Of a DNA stretch of 64,000 nucleotides, positions 8,516 through 17,271 are shown piece by piece; positions within the stretch are counted from its first letter, which is position 1, and each line of letters starts with the position of its first letter. The notes under the pieces are model-generated. The model was not told where the DNA came from. It did no database searches and saw nothing but the letters and a program-made list of their open reading frames with translations. Location: assembly GCF_001544975.2 (NCBI RefSeq), contig NZ_FCOG02000028.1:1-64000 (forward strand), given 5' to 3'. The stretch comes from Caballeronia arationis. GTDB lineage: Bacteria; Pseudomonadota; Gammaproteobacteria; Burkholderiales; Burkholderiaceae. Position numbers and translations under genes: made by a program.

Positions 8516-9589
8516 TCAGAACGAGTGGTGGATGCCCGCGAGCACGATCACCTGATTGGCCGTGCTCGACACCCCGGCCGTGAAGAACGCGCCCTTCGCG
8601 CCCGAGCTGCCGTGCTCGTAGAGCGCGTTCACATAGAGCTGCGTCGACTTCGAGAGCAGGTAGATATCGCCGATCTCGAACTGCGTCCAGCGCTTGCCTT
8701 CGAGGGTTGTCGTGGCCGCGCCGCCCGCAATCCAGTTCGTCGGGATCACCTTCCAGGTCGCGCCGACGTCTTAGCTCTGGAACGTATCGGAGAAGCCGTT
8801 CGATTCGAGCTTCACACGCGTATAGAGCCCATGCACGAGCACGTTGCCGATCTCGTATGAGAGGCCTGCGCCCATGTTCTGCAGCTTGTCGGCGACGTAG
8901 GTCGCGGCCGGCTGGCCCTGGAACGTGGTGATGCCGGTCGTCGCGATCGCCGGCGTGCGGTTGTGCTCGTTGGAATAGGTCGCGGCCGCCCTGAATGGAC
9001 CATTCGCATAGCTCACACCGAAGCCGAGCGTCTTGCCGAACGAAAAGTTCGTCGTGTTGCCGAGTCCCATCATCGCGCCGAACGTGAACCCGCCGAAGCT
9101 CGCCGAACGGAACTTGGCGGAGTTGTCGTAGGGCACGACGCCGGTGTCCGCCAGCGCGTCGATGTTGCCCGGGTGGAACGCGTACCAGCTCGCGGCCTGA
9201 TAGGCCGTCGATAGCGGACCGAGCATGTCGAAGCTAAAGGGCGTCTGATGGCCGAAGGTCACCGTGCCGATATCGTCGTGGCTCAGGCCCACGTACGCCT
9301 GCCGGTTCCATAGCACGCCGCTCTTCGCCATCATGCCGGTGTTCGTATAGAACCCGTTCTCCAGTTGCGCGACGGTCTTCAGCTTCCCGCCCAGATCCTC
9401 AACGATCCGCAGACCCCAGCGGTCGGGCTGCATGTTGCCCTGTTCCTCGATCCACTTCGGATGGCCGCCCGCGTTGTTGATGTACGCGATGCCGGCATCC
9501 AGACTGCCGTACAGCGTCACGCTGCTTTGCGCCCACGCGCCCGATGCGACTGCGGCTCCGATCAGCCCGGCTGCAATGATGTGCTTCAC
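8516..9589 (-). pseudogene. Outer-membrane porin broken by one in-frame stop
   Basis: The frame encodes a Burkholderia-type trimeric porin: signal peptide (MKHIIAAGLIG...WAQ), SSVTLYGSLDAG first strand, and a C-terminal GIHHSF ending in the phenylalanine typical of outer-membrane barrels. A TAA at 8771-8773 interrupts it after ...DTFQS. The same frame continues immediately with DVGATWKVIPTNW to the natural stop at 8516. Only that codon is wrong (TAC to TAA would explain it), giving about 357 codons in all. Truncation would remove the last strands and probably abolish assembly. It could be a recent null allele, or a sequencing error. It is divergent from the Rieske operon. Confidence 0.85.
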
Positions 9590-9704
9590 CCTTCGCTCTC
9601 CTAACCGTGTGGTACATGAGCGGGACCGTTTCCCGCCGCTGTCTTGCTCTTCTGTTCGCTTGCCGGGACCACTTCCGTCCGCAGCGGCAGTCGTCTCTTC
9701 GTCT

Positions 9705-9720
9705 GTTCCATATATGGATC
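9705..9720. promoter_or_regulatory. Operator-like inverted repeat in the porin leader
   Basis: GTTCC-ATATAT-GGATC spans 9705-9720 and contains the perfect 12-bp palindrome TCCATATATGGA (9707-9718). It matches the 5-6-5 layout of the repeat at 9988-10003 with one changed base. It lies between the likely porin promoter and the porin start. Control by an IclR protein is inferred from the neighbouring IclR genes. Confidence 0.5.
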
Positions 9721-9940
9721 GACGTACTGCCTATGGAAAAGTATAGTGAGTTTGCAGCAGGAAAAAATAAAGTTTTGAGACGGGAAAACGGGAGGCCTTG
9801 AGGCCTGCGGTGGGCGCGCAATATGCGTCACTGCCTTATTGGTAAAGCCTTTGGGTGCACTTTGCCGGTACCTGTTGGTGTCGATGGCGGACATTTTTGG
9901 GACGTCGCGTCGGTGTTTTCACCTATCGGGCAAGTTTTTA

Positions 9941-10003
9941 TTTTCTCCCGGCAAAACGGCTCCTATAATGACCATACATAAACTATCGTTCCTTATGTGG
10001 AAC
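9941..10003 (+). promoter_or_regulatory. Rieske operon promoter with operator
   Basis: A perfect TATAAT (-10) at 9964-9969 lies 17 bp after a weak -35 (TTTTCT, 9941-9946). The inverted repeat GTTCC-TTATGT-GGAAC at 9988-10003 lies just downstream of the expected start site, where a bound protein would block transcription. The poor -35 suggests dependence on an activator or a modest basal level. Confidence 0.6.
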
Positions 10004-10030
10004 ATAGTCGAACCAGAGAAAGGGTGAAAG

Positions 10031-10348
10031 ATGTCTGAACAATGGCGCTGCGCCGGACATGCCGGTGACCTGTCGGAAGACGCTCCGATCGAGTTCAAGC
10101 TCGGTGACGGAGTGGAAGTCGGGATCTACAAGGTGGGCGACGAGGTATATGGGCTCGAGAACGTCTGTCCGCACGCGTATGCGCTGCTGACGCAGGGCTT
10201 CGTCGATGGCGACACGGTCGAGTGCCCGCTGCACGAAGCCGTGTTCCACATCCCGACAGGCAAATGCCTGAAAGAGCCCGGTGGCCGCGACCTGAAGATG
10301 TATTCGGTGCGGCTCGCCGGTGAAGAAATCCAGATCAAGGTGGAATGA
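10031..10348 (+). CDS. Rieske [2Fe-2S] ferredoxin of an oxygenase system
   Basis: This small 105-residue electron carrier has the Rieske motif Cys46-x-His48 and Cys65-x2-His68, which binds a [2Fe-2S] cluster through two Cys and two His. The length and lack of other domains match the ferredoxin of three-component ring-hydroxylating oxygenases. It is the first gene of a long operon, and the oxygenase follows after one small gene. The matching flavoprotein reductase is encoded at 20581-21810. It should pass electrons from that reductase to the oxygenase in the cytoplasm. Confidence 0.93.
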   Translation: MSEQWRCAGHAGDLSEDAPIEFKLGDGVEVGIYKVGDEVYGLENVCPHAYALLTQGFVDGDTVECPLHEAVFHIPTGKCLKEPGGRDLKMYSVRLAGEEIQIKVE

Positions 10349-10349
10349 C

Positions 10350-10661
10350 ATGAGAGAGGTCGTCGTGAACTTCAATCCCTTCCTCAAGCCGTGGCTCGCG
10401 CCGCAGCCGAACAACGTCGCCGGCAAGGGCGTGATCGAGAAGCCGGGCGAAACCGAAAACTTCATCTGGCAGACGCGCCGTGCCGAGCCGACGCAGTACG
10501 AGAACGACTTCGGCGATGCGCTCGAACAGGTGTTCGAAGCGGGCGCGCTGGAGCTGGAGCAGGTCGTCGAAGGCCTGAACCGCATCGGCTTTCGCACGCC
10601 CGAGGGCAGCGCGTGGACGTCCGACCGGCTCGCGACGGAACTGCGCACGCTTGCCGAATGA
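10350..10661 (+). CDS. Small protein with recombinase-like helix-turn-helix
   Basis: This 103-residue protein begins 1 base after the ferredoxin stop and is therefore translationally coupled to it. The C-terminal half (GLNRIGFRTPEGSAWTSDRL) resembles the helix-turn-helix segment seen after the catalytic domain of serine recombinases. No catalytic domain is present. Placed between ferredoxin and oxygenase genes, it may be a structural or regulatory accessory of the oxygenase rather than a recombinase. The function is unknown. Confidence 0.75.
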   Translation: MREVVVNFNPFLKPWLAPQPNNVAGKGVIEKPGETENFIWQTRRAEPTQYENDFGDALEQVFEAGALELEQVVEGLNRIGFRTPEGSAWTSDRLATELRTLAE

Positions 10662-10700
10662 ACGCGGCCACATCAACGAAAACGCATTCGGAGTTTGTTC

Positions 10701-11783
10701 ATGACGTCCCCCACTATGAATACCGCCCCGGCCGATGAAGTGCAGGCCTATCTCGACCGCGGTCTGCGCAACTACTGGTATCCCGTCGCGCCGAGCTGGC
10801 AGGTCGCGAATGCGCCGATCGGCCTGACGCGTCTGGGCGACCAGATCGTGCTGTGGCGCGATCAGGAAGGCAAAGTCCACGCGCTCGAAGACCGCTGCCC
10901 GCATCGCGGCGCGCGCCTGTCGCTCGGCTGGAATCTCGGCGGCAGCGTCGCATGCTGGTATCACGGCATCGAAGTCGATGGCAGCGGTACCGTGCAGAAA
11001 GTGCCGGCGGTGTCGGCCTGTCCGCTCGAAGGGCAGAAGTGCGTGAAGTCGTATCCGGTCGAAGAGCGCGCGGGCGCGATCTTCCTCTGGTTCGGCGACG
11101 ACGCGAACAAGGAACCGGCGCCGCTCGTGCTGCCGGTAGAACTCGCCGGCGACGAATACGCGAGCTTTCTCTGCATGTCGCACTGGAAGTGCAATTACCA
11201 GTACGCGATCGACAACGTGATGGACCCGATGCACGGCGCGTATCTGCATGCCACCTCGCATTCGATGGCAGAAGGCGACAAGCAGGCCGACATGCGAGTG
11301 CGCAAGACCGATACGGGTCTGATGTTCGAAAAGGTCGGCCAGCGCGACGTCAACTTCGACTGGGTCGAACTGGGCGAGACAGGGTGCCTCTGGATGCGCC
11401 TCGCGATTCCGTACAAGAAGAAGTTTGGTCCGGGCGGCAACTTCGGGATCATCGGCTTTGCGGTTCCCGTCGATGAAGACAACTGCCAGGTCTACTTCTG
11501 GCGCACGCGCAAGGTTTCGGGCTGGCAGCGCGATGCATGGCGCTTCATGTACCGCAACCGGCTGGAAGGCCTGCACTGGGCCGTGCTCGAACAGGACCGC
11601 TACGTTCTGGAAAGCATGGCGCCGCATGCGCGCGATCACGAATTCCTCTATCAGCACGACGTCGGCATGACGCGCGTGCGCCGCATGCTCAAGCAGCGCG
11701 GCCAGCAGCATCTCGCGGCGCTGGCAGCGCACCGAGAGGAACAAGCCAGGGCCAAGGCGCAAGCGGAGCAATCCCATGCATGA
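10701..11783 (+). CDS. Rieske non-haem iron oxygenase, catalytic subunit
   Basis: This 360-residue oxygenase has an N-terminal Rieske domain with Cys66-x-His68 and Cys85-x2-His88. A catalytic domain follows with DNVMDPMHGAYLH, in which Asp171 bridges the centres and His178 and His183 ligate the mononuclear iron. The single-subunit form and overall sequence style recall the vanillate demethylase/phenoxybenzoate dioxygenase branch, so it may hydroxylate or O-demethylate an aromatic acid. The ATG at 10701 follows CGGAG; a TTG two codons earlier is less likely. It overlaps the next gene by 8 bases. Confidence 0.93.
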   Translation: MTSPTMNTAPADEVQAYLDRGLRNYWYPVAPSWQVANAPIGLTRLGDQIVLWRDQEGKVHALEDRCPHRGARLSLGWNLGGSVACWYHGIEVDGSGTVQKVPAVSACPLEGQKCVKSYPVEERAGAIFLWFGDDANKEPAPLVLPVELAGDEYASFLCMSHWKCNYQYAIDNVMDPMHGAYLHATSHSMAEGDKQADMRVRKTDTGLMFEKVGQRDVNFDWVELGETGCLWMRLAIPYKKKFGPGGNFGIIGFAVPVDEDNCQVYFWRTRKVSGWQRDAWRFMYRNRLEGLHWAVLEQDRYVLESMAPHARDHEFLYQHDVGMTRVRRMLKQRGQQHLAALAAHREEQARAKAQAEQSHA

Positions 11784-12531
11784 CGCGCTTGCAGGCCGAC
11801 GCGTATTTGTGACGGGCGGGGCGCGCGGACTCGGCGTCGCGTTCGTGACGACGTTAGCCGGGCGCGGCGCGAAGGTCGCATTCGGCGACGTGCTCGAAGC
11901 CGAAGGCCGCGCGCTTGCCGCGACGCTCACCGAAGCGGGCCATGCCGCGCATTTCATCCCGCTCGATCTCGCCGATCCGGCCAGCATCGAAGCGTGCATC
12001 GCGATGAGCGTGGAGAAGCTCGGCGGCCTCGACGGGCTCATCAACAACGCGGCGATCACCAACTCGGGCGGCAAGTTCGCCGACGAGCTGACCACCGAAA
12101 CGTGGGACGCCGTGATGAACGTGAACGTGCGCGGCACCTGGCTCGCGAGCACGGCGGCCATGCCGCATCTGCGCGACTCGGGGCGCGGCGCGATCGTCAA
12201 CATCGCCTCCGATACCGCTTTGTGGGGCGCACCGAAGCTGCTCGCCTACGTGGCGAGCAAGGGTGCGGTGATCGCGATGACGCGTTCGCTCGCGCGCGAG
12301 TTCGGCGCGTACGGCGTGACGGTCAATGCGATCGCGCCCGGCCTCACCGAAGTGGAAGCGACGGCGTATGTCCCGGCCGAGCGCCACGAGTACTACCTGA
12401 AGGGCCGCGCGCTCAACCGCGCGCAGGTTCCCGACGACGTGAACGGCCCGGTGCTGTTCCTGTTGTCCGATGCGGCGCGCTTCGTGACCGGCCAGTTGTT
12501 GCCGGTCAACGGCGGCTTCGTGATGAATTGA
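11776..12531 (+). CDS. SDR family oxidoreductase
   Basis: This 251-residue classical SDR has TGGARGLG at residues 13-20, NNAA, and a catalytic YVASK with Tyr158 and Lys162. Its start lies inside the oxygenase 3' end (8-base overlap), which implies coupled translation. The likely role is dehydrogenation of the oxygenase product, such as a cis-diol or an alcohol. The substrate cannot be told from sequence. The intact catalytic site contrasts with the degenerate SDR at 14814. Confidence 0.9.
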   Translation: MHDALAGRRVFVTGGARGLGVAFVTTLAGRGAKVAFGDVLEAEGRALAATLTEAGHAAHFIPLDLADPASIEACIAMSVEKLGGLDGLINNAAITNSGGKFADELTTETWDAVMNVNVRGTWLASTAAMPHLRDSGRGAIVNIASDTALWGAPKLLAYVASKGAVIAMTRSLAREFGAYGVTVNAIAPGLTEVEATAYVPAERHEYYLKGRALNRAQVPDDVNGPVLFLLSDAARFVTGQLLPVNGGFVMN

Positions 12532-12558
12532 ATTTGTCTGGCTGACTAGGAGAAACAG

Positions 12559-13086
12559 ATGGCGGATGCAGATATCGAACGCAAGTCGTGGGATCAACCC
12601 GCAGGCGCGAGCTTCGCGCAGTGGATGGAATCGCGCGTCGCGCGGCTCGAAACCCGCAAGTACGACTGGGACGCACTGAAGTTCCAGGCCGACTACGATC
12701 CGAAATATCGCCGCGCGCAGATGCGCTATGTCGGCACGGGCGGCACCGGCGTCGCGAAGGATGTGAACACGGTCCCGGCCGGCGGCTTCACGTTCTCGAC
12801 GATGGTCATCCCCGCCGGCAACATCGGCCCGAGCCACATCCACATGGATGTCGAAGAGATCTTCTTCGTGATTCGCGGAAAGATGAAGGTGATCCTCGAG
12901 AAAGACGGCGACACGTGGGAGACGATCGTCGGCGAGCGCGACCTGATTTCCGTGCCGCCGGGCGTGTATCGCACGGAAGTGAACATCGGCGAGGAAGACG
13001 CGCTGATGTGCGTGATGCTCGGCGCACCGAAGCCGGTCACGCCGACGTATCCGCCCGATTCGCCCCTCGCCAGGCTCAAGCGCTAA
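12559..13086 (+). CDS. Cupin domain-containing protein
   Basis: This 175-residue protein has a single cupin barrel with the metal motif HIHMDVEE (His93, His95, Glu99 or Glu100) followed by FFVIRGKMKVIL. Such proteins include small dioxygenases, isomerases and sensors. It begins 27 bases after the SDR with AGGAGAAACAG as ribosome site, and is followed after 3 bases by an alpha/beta hydrolase. In this operon it could cleave or isomerise a ring-derived intermediate. That is inference from position only. Confidence 0.85.
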   Translation: MADADIERKSWDQPAGASFAQWMESRVARLETRKYDWDALKFQADYDPKYRRAQMRYVGTGGTGVAKDVNTVPAGGFTFSTMVIPAGNIGPSHIHMDVEEIFFVIRGKMKVILEKDGDTWETIVGERDLISVPPGVYRTEVNIGEEDALMCVMLGAPKPVTPTYPPDSPLARLKR

Positions 13087-13089
13087 GCC

Positions 13090-13956
13090 ATGTCCACGCC
13101 TACGCTCACTCACGCCGACGCGCTCGCCTCGTTCCCCGAAGCGCGCATCGACACTGCGCATCGCACGATCGGTTATCGCGAGGCAGGTGCAGCGCATCTG
13201 CGCACCATGCCGGTCGTGCTGCTGCACGGGATCGGGTCAACCGCGGCTTCGTGGGTGCGGCAGATGGAATCGCTCGGCGCGACACGGCGCGTGCTCGCAT
13301 GGGACGCGCCGGGGTATGGCGCATCGAGTCCGGTCGAACCGGTGTCGCCGGCTGCATCGGACTACGCGGCAGCGCTCGTCGACTGGCTCGATGCGCTCGA
13401 TCTCGAACGCTGCTTGATCGTCGGGCATTCGCTCGGCGCAATCGTCGCGGGCGCGTTCGCGGCGGAGCATGCATCGCGCGTCGCGGGCCTGATGCTCGTG
13501 TCGCCGGCGGGCGGATACGGCGCGGCATCGATCGAGGTGCGCGAAGAGAAGCGCGATGCACGTCTCGCGATGCTTGCCGAACTCGGTCCGCGAGGACTCG
13601 CGGATAAGCGCAGCGCCAACATGCTCTCGGCGCACGCAAGCGAAGATGCCCGAGCCTGGGTGCGCTGGAACATGGCGCGCATCGTCCCGGCCGGCTACGC
13701 GCAGGCGACCCATCTGCTAGCGAACGCGGATCTCGCGTCGGACCTGGCGCGCTATCGCGGACGCATCGCGGTGGCCGTCGGCGCCGACGACACGATCACG
13801 CCGCCCGCCGCGTGCGAGCGCATTGCAGAAGCCGCGCGTGTGAGCCTGCGGGTGATCCCGCATGCGGGACACGCGGGCTACGTCGAATCACCCGCCGCCT
13901 ACACGACGCTGATCGAAGCGTTCTGCCGGGCGAGCGGAGCACCACGGAGCATTTGA
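13090..13956 (+). CDS. Alpha/beta-fold hydrolase
   Basis: This 288-residue hydrolase has the oxyanion-region motif LLHGIGSTAASW, the nucleophile elbow GHSLGA (Ser) and a late GHAGYVES histidine. These features are shared by meta-cleavage C-C hydrolases, enol-lactonases and esterases. It lies 3 bases after the cupin gene and directly abuts the IclR gene (stop at 13956, ATG at 13957). In the pathway it would hydrolyse a ring-fission or lactone product. Confidence 0.9.
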   Translation: MSTPTLTHADALASFPEARIDTAHRTIGYREAGAAHLRTMPVVLLHGIGSTAASWVRQMESLGATRRVLAWDAPGYGASSPVEPVSPAASDYAAALVDWLDALDLERCLIVGHSLGAIVAGAFAAEHASRVAGLMLVSPAGGYGAASIEVREEKRDARLAMLAELGPRGLADKRSANMLSAHASEDARAWVRWNMARIVPAGYAQATHLLANADLASDLARYRGRIAVAVGADDTITPPAACERIAEAARVSLRVIPHAGHAGYVESPAAYTTLIEAFCRASGAPRSI

Positions 13957-14817
13957 ATGACACCCGACACGATCAGCGCGACATCCGACGATGCCGATAA
14001 AGCCGACACGAACTACATGGTGCCGGGCCTCGAACGCGGTCTGAAAATCCTGACCGAGTTTTCGCCGCGCGAGCCGGTGCTCGGCGCGCCCGAGTTGTCG
14101 AAGCGCCTGAAGATTCCTCGCACGACGGTGTTTCGCCTCTTGCAGACGCTCGAATCGCTGGGCTTTCTGGAGCGCGCCGACAAGGACCGCAATTACCGGC
14201 TCGGCGTCGCGGTGCTGCGGCTCGGCTTCGAGTACCTGAGTTCGCTGGAACTCACCGACCTTGGGCTGCCAATCATCGAAGGACTGCGCGATTCGACCGG
14301 ACTCACGAGCCACATTCTGATTCGTGATGGCCGCGATGTCGTATTCGTCGCGAAGGCGCAGAGCCACGCGCCGATCTTCAGTTCGGTGAAGGTGAACGTC
14401 GGCACGCGCCTGCCCGCGCATGCGACGACTCACGGCCACGTGCTGATGGGCGATCTCACGCTCGATGAACTTCGCGCGTTGTATCCCGAGAAGCCTCTGG
14501 AACGCTTCACGAAGCTCACGCCGGAAACGGTCGAGGAACTCTACGAGCGCGTGCGCGAGGACGCCGAGCGTGGCTATGCGATCAGCCAGTCGTCGTTCGA
14601 ACGTGGCATTTCGGTCGTCACGGCGCCGGTGCGCAACGACACGGGACGCATCGTCGCCGTCATCACGACGACGATCCCGCGCCCCGAGATCGACGCGACG
14701 CTCTTCGACAGCGGTCTCGTCGACAAGGTGCGCCATGCGGCGGCCGAACTCTCGCGGCGCCTGAACTACCGGCCCGCCGCGGAAAGCAAATACATGAAGT
14801 CCTTGGGGTTGCAATGA
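13957..14817 (+). CDS. IclR family transcriptional regulator (paralogue 2)
   Basis: This 286-residue IclR protein is very similar to the gene at 7599. The recognition helices PELSKRLKIPRTTVFRLLQ and PELSKRIGIPRTTTFRLLQ differ at only a few positions. It is embedded in the catabolic operon, between hydrolase and SDR, and overlaps the next gene by 4 bases, so it is co-transcribed with its presumed targets. It is the likely local sensor of the pathway substrate and a candidate for the GTTCC-N6-GGAAC operator at 9988. Confidence 0.93.
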   Translation: MTPDTISATSDDADKADTNYMVPGLERGLKILTEFSPREPVLGAPELSKRLKIPRTTVFRLLQTLESLGFLERADKDRNYRLGVAVLRLGFEYLSSLELTDLGLPIIEGLRDSTGLTSHILIRDGRDVVFVAKAQSHAPIFSSVKVNVGTRLPAHATTHGHVLMGDLTLDELRALYPEKPLERFTKLTPETVEELYERVREDAERGYAISQSSFERGISVVTAPVRNDTGRIVAVITTTIPRPEIDATLFDSGLVDKVRHAAAELSRRLNYRPAAESKYMKSLGLQ

Positions 14818-15611
14818 TCCAGATCGATCTCTCAGGCCAGATGGCGGTGGTGACGGGCGGCTCGTCCGGCATCGGTCTCGCAACGGCCGAACTGTTTCTG
14901 CGCGCGGGCGCATCGGTCGCGATATGCGGTCGCGACGCGGGACGGCTCGAAGCGGCAGAGGCCGCGCTGAAGGCGAAGTTTCCAGAGGCGCAACTGCTCG
15001 CCGCGCGCTGCGACGTGCTCGATGCCGACGATGTCGCCGCATTTGCCGCGCAGGTGCAGAAGCGCTTTGGCCGCACCGACATGCTGGTGAACAACGCAGG
15101 CCAGGGCCGCGTCTCGACCTTCGCCGATACCACCGACGACGCCTGGCGCGAGGAACTGGAGCTGAAGTACTTCAGCGTCATCCGCCCGACGCGCGCATTC
15201 CTGCCGATGCTGCGCGAATCGCAAACGCCGTCGATCGTCTGCGTGAATTCGCTGCTTGCGTTGCAGCCCGAGCCGCACATGGTCGCGACCTCGTCGGCGC
15301 GCGCGGGCACGCTGAGCCTAGTGAAGTCGCTGGCGGTGGAACTCGCGCCCGAGCGCATCCGCGTGAACTCGATTCTGATCGGCATCGTCGAGTCGGGGCA
15401 ATGGCGGCGGCGCTTCGAGACGCAGGCGGCGCCCGGCCAGAGCTGGGAAGACTGGACCAGCGAACTCGCACGCAAGAAAAACATTCCGCTCGGCCGCTTC
15501 GGACGTCCCGAAGAAGCGGCGCAGGCGCTTTTTTATCTGGCCACGAGCCTGTCGTCCTACACGACCGGCAGCCATATCGATGTCTCTGGAGGCGTTGCTC
15601 GACATGTCTAA
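14814..15611 (+). CDS. SDR-fold protein with altered catalytic residues
   Basis: This 265-residue SDR has a normal cofactor site (TGGSSGIG from residue 14, NNAG) but lacks YxxxK. At the expected place the sequence is TSSARAG, with Thr159 in the Tyr position and Arg163 in the Lys position. Fold-defining parts downstream (VKSLAVELAPERIRVNS, IDVSGG) are intact. It may bind NAD(P) without classical hydride transfer, or use other residues. It overlaps IclR by 4 bases and the ThDP gene by 8 bases (ATGTCTAA), so translation is coupled on both sides. Confidence 0.85.
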   Translation: MIQIDLSGQMAVVTGGSSGIGLATAELFLRAGASVAICGRDAGRLEAAEAALKAKFPEAQLLAARCDVLDADDVAAFAAQVQKRFGRTDMLVNNAGQGRVSTFADTTDDAWREELELKYFSVIRPTRAFLPMLRESQTPSIVCVNSLLALQPEPHMVATSSARAGTLSLVKSLAVELAPERIRVNSILIGIVESGQWRRRFETQAAPGQSWEDWTSELARKKNIPLGRFGRPEEAAQALFYLATSLSSYTTGSHIDVSGGVARHV

Positions 15612-17271
15612 CACCACCACCGTCGGCGAACTGATCGCCGCCTTCCTCGAACAATGCGGCGTGCGCACGGCGTTCGGCGTGATCTCGATCCACAACATGC
15701 CGATCCTCGACGCGATCGGCCGGCGCGGCAACATCCGCTATGTCGGCGCGCGCGGCGAAGCGGGCGCGCTCAACATGGCCGACGGCCTCGCCCGTGTCTC
15801 GGGCGGTCTCGGCGTCGCGTTCACGTCGACGGGCACGGCCGCGGGCAACGCGGCAGGCGCGATGGTCGAGGCACTGACCGCCGGCACCGCGCTCCTGCAC
15901 GTCACCGGGCAGATCGAAACCGAATACCTCGATCAGGACCTCGCCTACATCCACGAAGCGCCGGATCAACTGTCGATGCTCTCGTCGATATCGAAGGCCG
16001 CGTTCCGCGTGCGCTCGGTCGAGACCGCGCTGCCGACGATCCGCGAAGCCGTGCGCGCTGCGCAAGCCGCGCCGAGCGGTCCGGTGAGCGTCGAGATTCC
16101 GATCGACATTCAGGCGGCGCAAATCGAATGGCCCGCCGATCTGGCCGCGCCGCACGTCACGCGCCTCACGCACGACAGCGCGCGCATCGAGCAGCTTGCC
16201 GAAGCGTTGGCGCGTGCGAAGCGGCCGCTCCTGTGGCTTGGCGGCGGCACGCGTCATGCGCGTTCGGCGGTCGAGCGGCTCGTCGCGCTCGGCTTCGGCG
16301 TGGTGACGAGCGTGCAGGGACGCGGCGTGCTGCCGGAAGACCATCCGGCGACGCTCGGCGCGTTCAACGTGCATCCGTCGGTGGAAAGCTTCTACAAGAC
16401 CTGCGATGCGATGCTCGTGGTCGGCTCGCGTTTGCGCGGCAACGAGACGCTGAAGTACAAGCTCGCGCTGCCGCAGCCTTTGTATCGCATCGACGCCGAC
16501 GCTCTCGCGGACAGCCGCGGCTATCGCAACGAACTCTTCGTGCATGGCGACGCGGCATCGGCCCTCGATGAACTTGCGACGCGCCTCGAAGGGCGCCTGA
16601 AGGTCGACCCGAAGTTCGCGGGCGATCTCGCCGCAGCGCGCGAGACGGCCGGCGCCGATGTCGCGAAGGGACTCGGGCCGTACAAGCGCCTCGTCGAAGC
16701 GCTGCAGCGCGCGGTGGGCCGCGACTACAACTGGGTGCGTGACGTCACGATTTCGAACAGCACGTGGGGCAATCGCCTGCTGAAGGTGTTCCAGCCGCGC
16801 GCGGGCGTGCATGCGCTCGGCGGCGGCATCGGGCAGGGCATGCAGATGGCGATTGGCGCGGCGCTCGCGCATTCGGCTGCGAAGACCGTATGTCTCGTCG
16901 GCGATGGCGGGTTGATGGTGAACGTCGGCGAACTCGTCACCGCCGTGCAGGAAAAGGCCAACGTGATGATCGTGCTGATGAACGATCAATGCTACGGCGT
17001 GATCCGCAACATTCAGGACGCGCAATATGGCGGCCGCCGCATGTTCGTCGACCTGCACCAGCCGGATTTCGCGCAGTTCTGCGCAAGCTTCGGCCTTGCG
17101 CACCGGCGCATCGCGTCGCTCGATCACGCCGACGACATCATCCGCGAAGGTCTCGCGGTGGATGGCCCGGTGCTCGTCGAAGTGGACATGCTGTCGGTCG
17201 GCTCGTTCGCGACCGCGTTCGCCGGTCCGCCCGTCAAGAAGGAAGAACCGAAGGAGCCGGAATATGCATAA
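15604..17271 (+). CDS. Thiamine diphosphate-dependent decarboxylase/synthase family enzyme
   Basis: This protein of about 555 residues has the acetolactate-synthase/benzoylformate-decarboxylase layout. It has an N-terminal PYR domain with the activating glutamate (GARGEAG, Glu52), a central Rossmann domain, and a C-terminal PP domain with the ThDP/Mg motif GDGGLMVN...MNDQ near residue 433. The start at 15604 follows GGAGGC. It probably decarboxylates a 2-oxo acid, feeding the aldehyde dehydrogenase two genes downstream. It overlaps the aspartate-dehydrogenase-like gene by 8 bases. The substrate is unknown. Confidence 0.88.
   Translation: MSNTTTVGELIAAFLEQCGVRTAFGVISIHNMPILDAIGRRGNIRYVGARGEAGALNMADGLARVSGGLGVAFTSTGTAAGNAAGAMVEALTAGTALLHVTGQIETEYLDQDLAYIHEAPDQLSMLSSISKAAFRVRSVETALPTIREAVRAAQAAPSGPVSVEIPIDIQAAQIEWPADLAAPHVTRLTHDSARIEQLAEALARAKRPLLWLGGGTRHARSAVERLVALGFGVVTSVQGRGVLPEDHPATLGAFNVHPSVESFYKTCDAMLVVGSRLRGNETLKYKLALPQPLYRIDADALADSRGYRNELFVHGDAASALDELATRLEGRLKVDPKFAGDLAAARETAGADVAKGLGPYKRLVEALQRAVGRDYNWVRDVTISNSTWGNRLLKVFQPRAGVHALGGGIGQGMQMAIGAALAHSAAKTVCLVGDGGLMVNVGELVTAVQEKANVMIVLMNDQCYGVIRNIQDAQYGGRRMFVDLHQPDFAQFCASFGLAHRRIASLDHADDIIREGLAVDGPVLVEVDMLSVGSFATAFAGPPVKKEEPKEPEYA

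Larger units (their letters stand above)
9590..10030. other. 441-bp divergent intergenic region, no gene
   Basis: This AT-richer region separates the porin start from the Rieske ferredoxin start. I see no credible coding frame. It holds the two operator-like inverted repeats and the plus-strand promoter listed separately, and a minus-strand TATACT -10-like hexamer near 9745 for the porin. Confidence 0.6.

Noticed and set aside
14814-15611. Considered as a pseudogene because YxxxK is missing
   Set aside because: The frame is intact, coupled to both neighbours, and the rest of the fold is well kept, so an altered enzyme is more likely.
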